Assembly: GCA_022813625.1 (NCBI GenBank)
Contig: JAKLMB010000012.1
Location: forward strand, 558,001 to 622,000
Length of the DNA stretch: 64,000 bases
Direction of reading: 5' to 3'
Origin: Aaosphaeria pasadenensis
Lineage: Eukaryota; Ascomycota; Dothideomycetes; Pleosporales
In this document: positions 44,724-56,141 of the stretch, piece after piece
Layout: the number at the start of each line of letters is the position of its first letter
Position numbering within the stretch: the stretch's first letter is position 1
Notes under the pieces: model-generated
Database searches by the model: none
What the model saw: only the letters and a program-made list of their open reading frames with translations
Told to the model about the DNA's origin: nothing
Translations under genes and position numbers: made by a program

Positions 44724-46777
44724 TTACTTCCTCTGGAACTCCTTGATCTTCTGCTGGACAGCCTTCTTGACATCGATGCTCTGTGCCGACAAGCTGCCCC
44801 GCCTTCTCCTCTCGTCGATCTCTCTCCTAACCTCATCCACGATCTCTTGTATTTCCCTCTCGGGATCATCTGGAAGGCCGAGCGTTGGAGCACGTTGATG
44901 CAAGCTATCTGCATCCGAGCCCTCACGGTGCAGCGTTTTGTCTTTTTGCACTTCCTCTCTTGCGGCTTTTTCGATGGTGGATACGTCGATAGGTGGGGCT
45001 GGAGGTTGGCGAGCTTGTTGGCGCTTGATGAGTTGTTGCCGGAAAGGAAGCGAGCGAGAGAAAAGAGCAAACGAGGCGGCGGTGCCAATCAAGGTGTAGA
45101 AGTAGACACGCGCCCAGATAGTGATTGAGTCTGTGAAAGACAGAAATACGAATGGCGCGGTCGTAAAGGCGAAAGCTGCTTGGGTAAGGAAGATGGTGAA
45201 GATGTCATAGTACTTTTTCGAGGGGAGGGGGGCTTTGCCATCAGGTGTGAGGAAAAGGGGGCGCACAAGTCGGCGTCCATCTATGGTGCTGTCAGTTGAT
45301 ATGAGTCTGGAGAAAACTGGAATTAGGACTTACTCTTTGCAATGGTCTGTAGAAAAGATGCCAAAACGAATGAAAGGTAATATCCGGGGTAGAAACCGTG
45401 CCAGAATGCGCTGGTGACAAAGGTTGCCAGAGTGGCACGAAATCCAGGTTTCTTGCCCTTTGGCGTGACGCGAAGGTACATGTAATTCCTCAGCCAGAGA
45501 TTCGTGTTGATGTTCCATCCGCCTAGGAAGGCACGCGTGTTTTGTGCGAGTTCAATCTCCATCGGCTTGATGTTGGTGAGGCGATCCCACTTTGCGCGAC
45601 CGGTAACAGAGTCAATCCCGTTATAACCGATACCAGACAGAATGCACGCGCCTTCAGCCAGACTCCAGCAACCGTAGTACTTCATACGAGTGGTGATCCC
45701 GAGCATGTACAGCCCAAACACTCGACGTGGGAACCAGTATGTCATATACTTTGGACTAAGGAGTTCAGTAGTATTATACCACCCAGAGAATTTGAGGAAC
45801 AGGACAATCCATATTGTCCCATAGATGGCTTTGATTGCAGCCGGAGTGCCACTTCGTGGAATTTTGCGCTTCTTGCGAGTAGGAGGAGCCTTCGAAGGAT
45901 CTGTCCCAGGGGGCAGCGTAAACATAGTCGTCGAAATATAACGGCTATAGTCACAATAGTCAAATGCTGGGCCAGCTAGTAGACTTGGAAAGAAGAGCAC
46001 GTAGGCAGCGTAGTCGAGGAGTCCTGGTAGCTTGCGGATAGCATGCTCCTTTTGAAATTCGGACAGGTCAGAATCAGGTAGTTTGCCATCCTGAACGTTC
46101 CAGCAGAATGCAGTAAGCTAGTACAGTTAGTAAAGAGAAAGTCAGGGGGAAGTGTTTTGATCACCTTCATTATCATAACCATTTGCGCACCTGAATAGGG
46201 TTGTTAGCAAATGCACGTGACCGAAGAAAGGCTTACATACCAGTGATATCTACACTCGACGGATCGTTGGCCCTCTGGCGGTAGATATGGCTAACAGACA
46301 TATGCCCCATGAGGAACACAAAGCCAATCCATGGCATATAGGGCGACTGAATCTTCGCTGAGATCAAGTAGGCGCCTCCAGCGCTAATGGTAAGGGTCAA
46401 GAGACCGTTCCAGAGATCGAACAGGCCCACCAAGTAGAAAAGAGCGACACTATAAGCGGTCAGTACATAGCAAGAGCGGTCCTGGCCACAACTGTTACCC
46501 TATGATGAATACATTCTTCTTCCAAGGCTCCTTGTCCGGTATGCGCTTCAGGACACCAGCAAGAGGGTAAGACAGGTACCACGTAAAAACGAATTTCACT
46601 AGAAGAGGATGAGCTTCTTTGGATGAAAGAATGACGCAATATAGGATTCATACATTCATCGGTAGATGTTCCAAGCGCATTGGATACGTAGTCGAACGCT
46701 GTAAAACACCGTCAATAATCGTTCGTCTGATGTTAAAGCGGTAGCATAGACATACGTGCATTGATGTAGGGAAGCAT
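44724..46777 (-). CDS. ALE1: Lysophospholipid acyltransferase (MBOAT)
   Basis: Seven exons: 46756-46777, 46654-46698, 46499-46598, 46241-46449, 46165-46190, 45334-46117 and 44724-45280. The six introns are 47-57 nt and all phases match, giving 580 residues. Ale1/Lpt1 re-acylates lysophospholipids in the Lands cycle at the endoplasmic reticulum. The MBOAT active-site residues are visible: WNINTNLWLRNYMYLRV with the conserved Asn, and TSAFWHGFYPGYY with the catalytic His near residue 374. Other family blocks are GCWSLAEGACILSGIGYNG, MGHMSVSHIYRQ and LFLTPDGKAPLPSKKYYD. About ten membrane helices are expected. The charged C-terminal tail (EIDERRRRGSL) is cytosolic. CWC27 diverges 395 bp away. 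Confidence 0.96.
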
Positions 46778-47172
46778 TATGGCGCGTGGGACTAACGCAG
46801 GTCAGACCAGATGATGCAGGGCAGATCGCACCCGCAAGAGATGTAGAAGAGATGAAGAGAATAGGGTATGGCGCTGGGAACAGAGATTATATGCGGAGTT
46901 CCCTCATGGCAGGAGAAGCAATTTATTGAGCGAAGTCGGGATGCATGTGTCCTGAAGAAAGAAGTTCAACGAGTGCAGAGTGACGTCGCCCACATGAGAC
47001 CAGGAAAATAATCCACTAGTCCTGAAGAGGTAGTAGCGCCTATGCTCGTGGGCGGTAATGGAGCTCTGAGTGGCAGAATTTCTGGATCACCATCACCATC
47101 ACATTCAATCTCACGCATCATCGCGAATACACGCGCCAGTGTCACCATTCTTGCGCGAGCGCAGTCTTCGCA
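46778..47172. promoter_or_regulatory. Divergent promoter region ALE1 / CWC27
   Basis: 395 bp between the divergent ATGs. A CACCATCACCATCACATTC run lies at about 47089-47107 before CWC27. No TATA box is obvious. Confidence 0.45.
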
Positions 47173-48693
47173 ATGAGTACCGTTTACAACCTAGAACCGA
47201 ACCCCACAGCTAAGGTCTTACTACACACTACCGCCGGCGACCTCGAACTAGAGCTATTCGCGAAACAAACGCCCAAAACATCTCGCAACTTTATCCAATT
47301 ATGTCTCGACGGGTACTACGATAATACCATATTCCACCGACTCGTCAAGGGATTCATCATACAAGGTGGAGACCCGACAGGAACTGGTCACGGCGGAGAG
47401 AGCAGCTACGATGGCGAACCATTCGAAGATGAATTCCACAGCAGGCTCAAGTATAATAGGCGAGGACTATTGGGTATGGCCAATACTGGGAAGAAGGACG
47501 ACAATGGAAGTCAATTCTTCTTTACCCTAGGAAATACTCCAGAGTTGACAGGAAAGAACACCATGTTTGGAAGGATCGCTGGAGATACCATCTACAATTT
47601 ATTGAAGATGGCTGAAGCAGAAATCGCGGATGGTAGTGAGGAGAGGCCGATGTATGCAACAAAAATTACTGGGACAGAGATCATTATCAACCCTTTCGAA
47701 GACATGGTACAACGGGTGCGCGTTGCTGAGCGGACCGAGCCGGAGGTCAAGAAAGTCAAGAAACCTAAGAGAAAGGCTGGCAAAGCCGTGCTCAGCTTTG
47801 GTGATGATCTGGACGAGCCCGAGGCTGCTCCAGTGAAGAAGAAACCCAAATATAATGCTGCTTTGGTCATGGCAGAGGATGGCCAGGGTCAATCACAGGA
47901 GGCAGGAAAGCATGTGGAAGCAGAGCGTGCCATACCCATCCGAAAGCCTGTACGACGATCTCCTTCGCGGTCGCCTCCACCACAACGTGCTCCAAAGTCT
48001 CCCATCCGGGAAAAGCCAAGGTCACCACCACCACCGCCGCCGCCGCCGCGCGAACCGTCACCCGAACAATCCAAGCTCGACCGTGTAAATGCACAGATCG
48101 CAGCAGTCAAAGCATCACTGAAGCGCAACCCTATTGCCCACAGTTCTGAAACAACGAAGAAGAAGTCGATATTAGACACGATGATACCAGCAAATACAGT
48201 GCGTGGCCGAAAACGAGGTGCCAATAACGGAGCCTCGGAGCAAGCGTCATTAGACATACTTGCAAAGTTCAAGTCAAAACTTGAAGCTGCGGCTCCACCA
48301 GATACAAGAATGAAATCACCCCCTCCAGTTGAAGCCATCGATGGAGAACAAGATGTCGCCGACCAGAAAAACAAGGACAACCTAGTGAACGAAGCAGATG
48401 AGGTCGCATGCGATTTGCACTTTATCGTCGGTTGTCAATCCTGTAAAGCCTGGGATAAACAAGACGAGGAAGAATCTGATGATGATGCCGGATGGATGGC
48501 GCATTCTCTCACATTTGCCAAGGACCGACTGGGCAAAGACCTCGAGTGGAAAAGGAAGAATGAAGAAGAGCTACTAGTCATTGATCCACGCGAACGTGCA
48601 CAAGAATTAAAAGGACCCAAAGGTGGGAAAAGAGAATGGGATAGCGGAAAGGACAACAGGGGAAAGAAAGGCGTCGGTTTAGGTGCAAGGTAA
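47173..48693 (+). CDS. CWC27: Spliceosome cyclophilin CWC27
   Basis: Intronless, 506 residues. Residues 10-175 form a cyclophilin domain: FHRLVKGFIIQGGDPTGTG, GLLGMANTGKKDDNGSQFFF, and ELTGKNTMFGRIAGD. Cwc27 is a peptidyl-prolyl isomerase-like protein of the activated (Bact) spliceosome. The C-terminal half is charged and low-complexity, with Pro/Arg/Ser repeats (PIRKPVRRSPSRSPPPQRAP, eight consecutive prolines) and a conserved end (AGWMAHSLTFAKDRLGKDLE), as in other Cwc27 orthologues. The ATG at 47173 directly precedes the domain. No intron is needed. Confidence 0.95.
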   Translation: MSTVYNLEPNPTAKVLLHTTAGDLELELFAKQTPKTSRNFIQLCLDGYYDNTIFHRLVKGFIIQGGDPTGTGHGGESSYDGEPFEDEFHSRLKYNRRGLLGMANTGKKDDNGSQFFFTLGNTPELTGKNTMFGRIAGDTIYNLLKMAEAEIADGSEERPMYATKITGTEIIINPFEDMVQRVRVAERTEPEVKKVKKPKRKAGKAVLSFGDDLDEPEAAPVKKKPKYNAALVMAEDGQGQSQEAGKHVEAERAIPIRKPVRRSPSRSPPPQRAPKSPIREKPRSPPPPPPPPREPSPEQSKLDRVNAQIAAVKASLKRNPIAHSSETTKKKSILDTMIPANTVRGRKRGANNGASEQASLDILAKFKSKLEAAAPPDTRMKSPPPVEAIDGEQDVADQKNKDNLVNEADEVACDLHFIVGCQSCKAWDKQDEEESDDDAGWMAHSLTFAKDRLGKDLEWKRKNEEELLVIDPRERAQELKGPKGGKREWDSGKDNRGKKGVGLGAR

Positions 48694-48713
48694 TGTGTAA
48701 ATATGCTAGCAAA

Positions 48714-48737
48714 ACCTACCTATCTAGTTAGGTAGGT
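48714..48737. terminator. Perfect 9-bp hairpin after CWC27
   Basis: ACCTACCTA (48714-48722), a 6-nt loop, then TAGGTAGGT (48729-48737), starting 20 nt after the CWC27 stop codon. It could fold in the 3' untranslated RNA; a role in 3'-end formation is not shown. Confidence 0.5.
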
Positions 48738-49419
48738 AATTAGCATCTCAAATTTCGAGTGGCTATACTGTGATGGTCCTACTCGCCCCCTCCCAGGCTT
48801 CCACTGGTGTTCACGGACGGCGTTGCACGAAACAGAATATGGCTGAGTCTGCCTCAGATCACAATCGGTGGTTTGCTTGAGATAATGCCCGGTGGGTGAG
48901 GCGTTTGTCCAGGGTGGCTGTGCCTAATCTCCATTTACCTCTCAGTTTGGTGGGGATACTTTCCTGCACCTTGAAGACAACAATTAATATGTGCTGGACC
49001 ACATGTCAATGGCAAATAAATGATCAGTGATCAGGATACTTGCATACCCTAAAAGAATTATGTTTTTATTCTGAATATACCCGTTACATCGCGTAAATCC
49101 GTTGAGCATGCAGTGTCAAAGAATGGTGACCCAACCACAGCCTTGCCAACCTGCGTGGAGCTGAACAATTGGATTTACAGGCAACCAATGACACTTACCT
49201 TTCTCGTCACCGGTCTGAGTGTCACTCTCGCTTCACTCTCTATATTAGACCTTCGCCCTAACATTGCTCGTACCTTTAACAATACCTTCCGCTTCTCACC
49301 AAAGCTTCTATCGTTGATACCGTCCATATGATATATCTTGGAGCCGCGACAATACTCAACCTGCTATTGGCCAGTCCGGGTCGACGCACCTTCAATCTCA
49401 GGTCTCACTTCCATGCAGG
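48738..49419. other. Intergenic plus unresolved 5' exons
   Basis: 49188-49328 contains an ATG-initiated apolar stretch (MTLTFLVTGLSVTLASLS) that probably belongs to the next gene's N-terminus. Phase-consistent introns to the following exon could not be fixed. 48738-49187 shows nothing definite. Confidence 0.4.
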
Positions 49420-51176
49420 ATGAAAGCACCGGAGTTGAACTGGTTGACGGGTTTCTTTGGCTGGCAGCCATTTGCAGCAAATGCATCTCACGAATCCACC
49501 AGCAAGGTTTGGGTGATCGTGCTGAAATTAATTATGATAACACCCGTGGCTTGTGGTGCATTTGCGACCAAGTCATTGTACGAATTCGTCAGAAACCACG
49601 ATGAGTTGAAGCATCCGCCATATCATCCAAGGGTAGAGCTATCTCTCTTCCTGGTCTACATTGGAGTAAGTTATCTTTACACGTTTGTGTCACAGTTTAA
49701 AACACACACATACTTCATGAACAGCTATTTCTTCATCCGTAATTGTCGCAGACATAGAGCTGATAGAAGACCGCAGCTTGTGGTCAATTTCGGTTGGTCC
49801 TTCGTTTCAACAGCGCTCTACCATAAATCCAAGGGCAGTTTCATCATGTTCCTTGGCCTCATCGACCTTGGACTCTCCGCCGTCATTGCATTCGGGGTGA
49901 AGACTCAGGCGGAGTTCCTGCCAGCTTCACGCAGTGTATGCTCGGCGGCGAAGGCAGCACAGTGGCAAGTCAAAGGCGATTACAAGAGCTTTTTCACCCT
50001 AGCCTCCGACTTAGGTCACACCGATTCTCCATCAGCAAGTTGTCGAAAATTTGTATCAGACTGGCAATTAGCCGCTGCGTGCTTGTAGGCTTCGATCCGC
50101 ACTTGTTCTCCTGAAGACATGACTTGAACTGACTCCTTGAATAGGGCCTTCCAGGTCTTGATATCTTATGTAGCAGTTTTCTACGACGAACGAGAGCGGA
50201 GTCTGCTCAATCCCTGGAGGCTTCCTATTTGCATCGCAATCATGGTCATCTTCCCGATCATTATGCTTGACGAAATGGTGTTCCCTCGAGTCCGCTACGC
50301 CTACCGTTCGTCACTGAAGCTACTTCGAAAATTTCGAAAACCTAACCAGGTAGATATTGAGCTAAGTGGCCGTTACGTCCCGGATTATCACCACAACGGT
50401 TCCAATGCCAAACTTCTGCAAGTTCTTTACATTGAGCACGCACTGCTGGCTATCGTTGAGAACCTATGCTATCAGGATATTGTCTATTTCAGCCTGAGTT
50501 CCAAGGCCGTGAGAGAGGCTATTTACCCCGGAAACGATTTACAGTACAGAGTCCCGAAACTTAAGCGGAATTGTTGCGAAGCAGAAACTAGGACGCATTG
50601 CATTTATTGCAATAAATGGATATGCACTGTAAGTCCTTACAGTTTTAGTATCCCAGTCCAAGATATGCAGAATAATGATGATTTTCTCTTCAGACATGTA
50701 TAACCGAGAGGTTTCTTCCAGGCATGTCAGGAACTAGGCACGTTACGAGTTGCAAACCATACTGCGGGAAATGCTTCTATACGAGCTTCAAAAAGTTCTC
50801 TTTGTTTCGAAAGCGATATTGCAGATGCACCTCCACAGACCGAAAGCTCATACATCAAAACATGTGCATGGGGTGTAGGTCGCGGAATGAAGCAGAGCTT
50901 CAAGATATGCGCCATAAGATCTATCAGAGACAAGCTCGAGATATAGCGATGGGTTTGAACGGGCATCCGGCGATATCTCTCTGTGAAAAATGCAAAGAGG
51001 AGTTAAAGTCCGGCATACGTTGGTGGATATGCGGCAAGTGTAACTTGGAGTGCAGGGATGCGATTCATCCGCCATATGTGCCAAAGAGGAAGGTTGACAC
51101 TGAGATCGGTGGTGGAGTTGATGAATCGACTGATACAGGAAAAAGCCCGTGGTGGAAAGCTTTGGTGGGCTTATAG
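49420..51176 (+). CDS. Membrane protein with F-box-like and Cys-rich parts, 5' end uncertain
   Basis: Exons from the first in-frame ATG are 49420-49665, 49777-50078, 50145-50628 and 50694-51176 (introns 111, 66 and 65 nt; phases agree), giving at least 504 residues; the same frame is open upstream to about 49320. Membrane segments include VWVIVLKLIMITPVACGAF, SLFLVYIGLVVNFGW, SFIMFLGLIDLGLSAVIAFG and LPICIAIMVIFPIIML. An F-box-like stretch follows (LLAIVENLCYQDIVYFSLSS, then KAVREAI). The C-terminal third has CxxC pairs (CIYCNKWICTTC, CGKC, CRC, CMGC, CEKC, CGKC), suggesting zinc sites; one pair is created by the last splice. I do not know the family by name; such membrane/F-box/Cys mosaics occur as fungal multigene families. 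Function is unknown. Confidence 0.65.
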
Positions 51177-51805
51177 TCGTGAATTTGGGCTTGGTACACA
51201 TCACATCGTCACGAACCATTATAGAGAGAGATCAGAAGAATTCATATATTTGGTACCCAATAGGCATATCGAAGTGTGGCAGAATAAAGTGATACATCAG
51301 CTCGAATCGGAAGGCCTATCAATCAGCATGCAGGCAGTGTCACACCAAATCGCAGGGAAGCAACACAGCATGACGAGGCATGTCGACATGCTCGTCAACC
51401 AGACAACGCGTCTCAAAACACGATGTCAGGTGACTAGGTAGAGGTGGGCTTTCACCTTGAACTAAAAAGTACGACACTTTGACTACATTCTCTCACTACG
51501 CGCTCTCACTCAAGTTTAAATATTTGTTTCCGCCAGTCTTGTGCTCTTTTCAACTTACACCACAACAAGTTGCCCCAACCACGTACGAAGTCCGAGCCAT
51601 CGGCATCAACACTCTACATTTCCAATACAGCTTCTTTTTCCTTTCCTTTACCCCCTCACAGGTCAATCAACTGAGCTATAATCTTAACACATCACTCTCT
51701 CCATCTACGGATTCCCCACAACGAAGACATAACAACACACAATCGTCCGGCAAACTTCACTTCAGTCACTTCATTTGATCATACCCAGAATACCAAGCAG
51801 TCAAA
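51177..51805. other. Intergenic
   Basis: 629 bp. The last 250 bp before the next ATG are C/T- and CACA-rich, like a fungal leader. No gene seen. Confidence 0.5.
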
Positions 51806-52307
51806 ATGGTCACTCTCGATTGGAAGGACTCCGTGACCAAGGAGAGGCTTCTCGCCGCCGTGATTGGAAGCTTCGAATCTACTGTAAGTGCCTTCATAGC
51901 TCTCACTTAATCAAATCTCACGCGTTCCCCCAGATCAACATCAACGAGGTCGCTCGCCTAATGGGCGATGGAATCACCTACAACCAGATCGAGAACCAAC
52001 TCCGCAAGGTTAAGGCGGATGCGAAAAAGTTGAAGGACGAGGCCAAGGGTCGTGGGGCTCCTCCGCCCAGCACGCCCCGCAAGGTGAAGACTCCCAAGAA
52101 GGTCACCGACGGTGAGTGCATAATAACCCCAAGCACTTTTCAAGTTCAACAACTGAGTTCATCTTACCAGGAGTTTCTTCCGGCAGGGTCAGCAAGACGC
52201 CCAGCAAGAAGGCCGGATCTCAGAATACCTCGCCTCTCAAGAAGCAAATCCTCGACTACGAGACAGATGATCAGTTCAACTACGGAGATGACGAGCTCTA
52301 CACCTAA
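51806..52307 (+). CDS. Small Myb/SANT-like protein, 130 aa
   Basis: Three exons, 51806-51883, 51934-52111 and 52171-52307, with 50- and 59-nt introns and matching phases. Residues 1-60 form a helical domain starting MVTLDWKDSVTKERLLAAVI and continuing INEVARLMGDGITYNQIENQ and LRKVKADAKKLK; the conserved Trp, the VARLM helix and the final basic helix match fungal Myb/SANT-like domains. The tail is Lys/Ser/Pro-rich and ends acidic (YETDDQFNYGDDELYT). A nuclear DNA-binding role is inferred. The layout is a short version of the neighbour at 54047 and of the 560-aa gene at 34381. Confidence 0.82.
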
Positions 52308-54046
52308 GTTTCGCAAGCTTGCGAGGGCTTCAACTTGAACACTTGGTTGGAGTACAGTGCAAGGCGGGGTTCAGGTCACGCTCTAAGTGATCGTGTTTGG
52401 ACTAGAACTTAGCTGTTCTACGGACTTGTAGTTATCGGAGTCTAGGAATCTGGGATTACGAAATGCTATAAACGACTTTCCACAATTCATGCACGGTGAC
52501 TTCAGGACTAATTTGCCGTCGTTGTTGCCGACAATCTGTACTGTGTATGCTTTCAACGTTCCTTTGTGTAGAAGTGCAGTAGCGCTTGTTATCTCGCCAA
52601 CTAATCTTCCAGCCGCCCAGAGCCTGAGCTCCGTACATACTCATATTTCATGGATCACGCTGACATCACCTCCAAGCCATCTCTACCATCTCTCGATCTC
52701 AAATTTTTGTTGTCCCCCATAGCAACAATGAAATCCATCCATCACCGCTCTACAACCAAGACTTAATACCATCGTGTGTCACCCACCCCACGAATTCGCC
52801 CGCATCCTGAGTTCTGACTCATACCGTTTACCTGGCAAGACCTTGTCCGCAATGCATATCGACATGCAGGAGAGACTTCCGTTGAGGTTTCTGTGCTGCG
52901 ATGTGTACGTTGCAGGTTTGTGGTTGAAGATGTGAGATGTCATCGCAGCAAGCGTGCATGGGTTTGGGTGCTAGTGCCATGCGGGCGGGACGGGGAGATG
53001 CAGCACGTATGCAGGGGACCACACTTTTCTAGGCAATCAGGAAAATAGATGCATTCATGGAAAATTGTGAGTGTTCCTGTGTATGCTGTGTTACAGATAG
53101 GACTGGGAGAGTTGGGGTACGTGAGATATCGTGCAGTGTTTTCGGGCAATGTTTTGGTTGTGATTGATCTGTACTCCGTATTGGCTAGGCGTCCATGGCT
53201 TCGGTCTTGATATTGGATGTTAATGCAACTTAGGACATGCGTAGGCTGTGATGATCATACAGCGGAGGGTTTGTGCATCCGGCAGCCAGTGTTTGGTGGA
53301 TTGCTACCATCTCGCACTAACAAATCTGGGGTTCGCGCTGAGAGGAGATGGGCTTTGTGAGTATGCTACTGAAGAAGACTATTGACTCCATACTTTATGA
53401 TTTCTTTTGTACATATTCCTATAAATCATGATGGTGCATATGTCCATCCATGGCCTTGTCGGACCGGCTCGCATTCCGTCGTCCGAGGCAACCTAACTCA
53501 CCGTGCATGCAACTTGTTATATCGCTTTTCCAAGGCATCTTCTTTATTAGTTACACTATATCCATGTATCTAGGGGTCAAATTCTACTCGGGTCACCTGA
53601 AAGCGTGTTGACGTGTTTCACACTCACCTGCTCCCCTACGCCTCCACTACGTACGTCCGTCCAAACATCTTCAGTCACTGCCCTTCCACTCGACCCGCCT
53701 CGCAACCAGACAATTGCCTCACTCCCAGCCACCCTCTTTCCATCCTCTTCGCTTATCTAATTTAGCGTCTCGCACCCGTTGTCTTGCTCTGCTCGCTTCG
53801 TCTCTTACCTTGTCACCAACAACCCATTCTATACTCTGCCTTGCTCCACTCTTCTGTCACAGCTACTTTCTTCTTCTGCCCCCCAGCACTCTGTCTCGAA
53901 AGACATCTCCGTTACAACTTAGTAAACAAACCACGATACCATTTGCAAGGCGTCGGCAGTACTATTGCTAAGCCTATTGCTTTATCTACCTTTGCCTTTA
54001 CCTTTCCCCTCTATCAACACACCTCACTAAACACATCACCGTCAAG
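52308..54046. other. 1.7-kb intergenic region with CT-rich leader
   Basis: No gene is supported. TACTCCGTA occurs at 53172. From about 53600 to 54040 the + strand is strongly pyrimidine-rich, typical of promoters and leaders of well-expressed fungal genes, and it precedes the Myb-like gene. Confidence 0.5.
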
Positions 54047-55248
54047 ATGCCTATGAACTGGTCTGCAGAGAACGATCGCATCCTCTTGATGAAGTTGGTT
54101 GAGACCCACAGAATCAACATTGATGCCAATGACATTGCTCAAGCATGGCGTAAGTAATCTGTCCCGATCTCTGATATAAAGGATGACTCTGATTCGTCAT
54201 AGCCACCAATACGGCTCACCAACCTTCTGCTCGTGCAATCTCTGAGCGGTTCGTTAAGCTCCGCAAGATGAATGGTGGCAAGGAGAACGGAGCGAAGATT
54301 ACAGTCGCCAGGAGTGGTGGAAAGCCACGTACTCCCAAATTTATTGGCACCATCACTCCCTCTTCCTCTGCTAAGAAGCGCAAGCAGAAGAGCTCCAGCG
54401 AGGAGTCCGATGCAGATGACCATATCACCGATGATGACTCCCCTAGTAAGCGCAAGGCGACATCCACCCGCAAGCATAATGGCAGAAGCAGCATTCCCGT
54501 TCCATCCACCCCCACCACGGTTAAGAAGCATAGGCCTCAGTCCCTGTCTCAGTCGCCTGAGTTCCGCGAGGATGCTCGTCGTGCCCGTGAGCTTAGCATC
54601 GCTGCTAATGCGGGCCGCACACCTAGCTTCCTGGGTGTCCTTGGAACGACCGCACCTATAGGCTTCAGCACTCCCGCCTTCGACTTCACTGGTGCTATGC
54701 CGACTCCCCATGTATCTCGCCACAACTCCTTCGACGCGAGCTTTGTTGGCAATAGTGCCGTGAACTTTGCTATGCTCCCTGATCAAGGAAGTTTTAACAT
54801 GGCTGCTATGGGTGCTGCAAACAACATGAATATGTCCTTTGATGGCATGGGCCATATCGACCAAAACATGTTGAACCAACCCGGCATAGATTTCTCGGGA
54901 ATGAACTTCGACTTCAGCATCCCCATGAACAACGCCGATCAACAGTTGAACACCAATCCCCGCCAACCCAGACCCAAATACGAACTCCCCACATTCCCTA
55001 TGGCATCCACCAACTCCCTCCAAGTTCCCGAGCAGCGTTTCCGGCACCAAGACGTCATGGAGACTCCTTCCTCCCCACCCAGCCAGCGCGCTCGCTCCGC
55101 TCGCTCCGCCTCCAAGGCAGCTAATGAACACATGGCGCAGTGGATCCAAGACCAGAAGGAGCAGAACCACGAGTATGGCGAGAAGAGCTCCGAAGAGGAC
55201 TCCCAGGCTTCGGAGTTCGAGGACGATGACGCCGGTGACTATGTCTAG
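54047..55248 (+). CDS. Myb/SANT-like protein, 382 aa
   Basis: Two exons, 54047-54149 and 54203-55248, split by a 53-nt intron with matching phase. The domain starts at once (MNWSAENDRILLMKLVETH) and crosses the splice site (NDIAQAWPTNTAHQPSARAI), ending in SERFVKLRKMNGGK. Next come a Lys/Ser-rich segment with a likely nuclear signal (AKKRKQK), an acidic patch (SSEESDADDHITDDDSPSKR), a Met/Asn/Phe-rich middle, and an acidic end (EDSQASEFEDDDAGDYV). A nuclear DNA-binding or chromatin role is likely but inferred. It shares architecture with the 130-aa gene 1.7 kb upstream. Confidence 0.85.
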
Positions 55249-56141
55249 GTGCTTGAATTTCACCTGTCAGCGGCCTGTCGAACACCAGGCTCATTCGCGC
55301 TGAAGTTTCACTCTTGGAAGCATGAAAATACGCAGGGTCGTAGCTCGACCTTCTTTTGGTTCCCAACCATTCTGGAACGCCCGTTCTCTTTCTCAGATGG
55401 GTTTCGATCATTCTACAACAACTTCAAGTCTCGATCGATATGAAACCCGTTACTTCACCTGGTTTGTTTGGGGAATATTACACAGCACTGCTTCGGCTGA
55501 AAAAGGCAGTCCTTCACATGATGCGAATACCACCAGCACAGTAGCTGGACATGTATAGATAGCAATGGTAGACCAACCACTAATGAAATAAACATTCGAA
55601 ACTTGATCCATTCTCTTTGTGTGATTGTTGGATGCGTGATTATAGTACTTGAGTGAGATGATGGATGGGGTATAGTGATGGTTTGATGGTATCATAACCT
55701 TTTTACAACTCTGTGACCGATCTGGAATCTTTTTATCGACCGTAGCTTTGAAGTTAGAAACTGTTCCCGATGCTTCCTTTCACCTTTCTTTCCAAAGCTT
55801 CTACAATAGACATGAACATCACATAGACCGTGTATTGACCGAGGTGAGTGACGTTACTTCAACTCTGTTCGCCTTCTAATTGTCATAGGAAATGACAAGG
55901 AAAAATCACTCGTGTTCTCTCAAGATTTAGCGAGCCAAAACGCCACGAGCGTAGATGAAATCACTGTGCGAAGAGGGGGGTAAAAATCTAGTTGCGCTAT
56001 TCATAGTGCGTGATTATCATTTCATGATTTCAGATCTCTATTTCCTGTGAAGGCGGATCTATGTAGTGTCGTATCGTACTTATGCATGACCTCTCTACGA
56101 GAAGTGGAAACGCGAGGAGGAAGAAACCACGATGAGTGAGT
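55249..56141. other. Convergent 3' region
   Basis: 893 bp between the Myb-like stop and the S1/P1 nuclease stop. It holds two 3' untranslated regions and nothing else recognisable. Confidence 0.5.

Noticed and set aside
44478..45128. 216-codon + strand ORF
   Set aside because: Antisense shadow of the last ALE1 exon.
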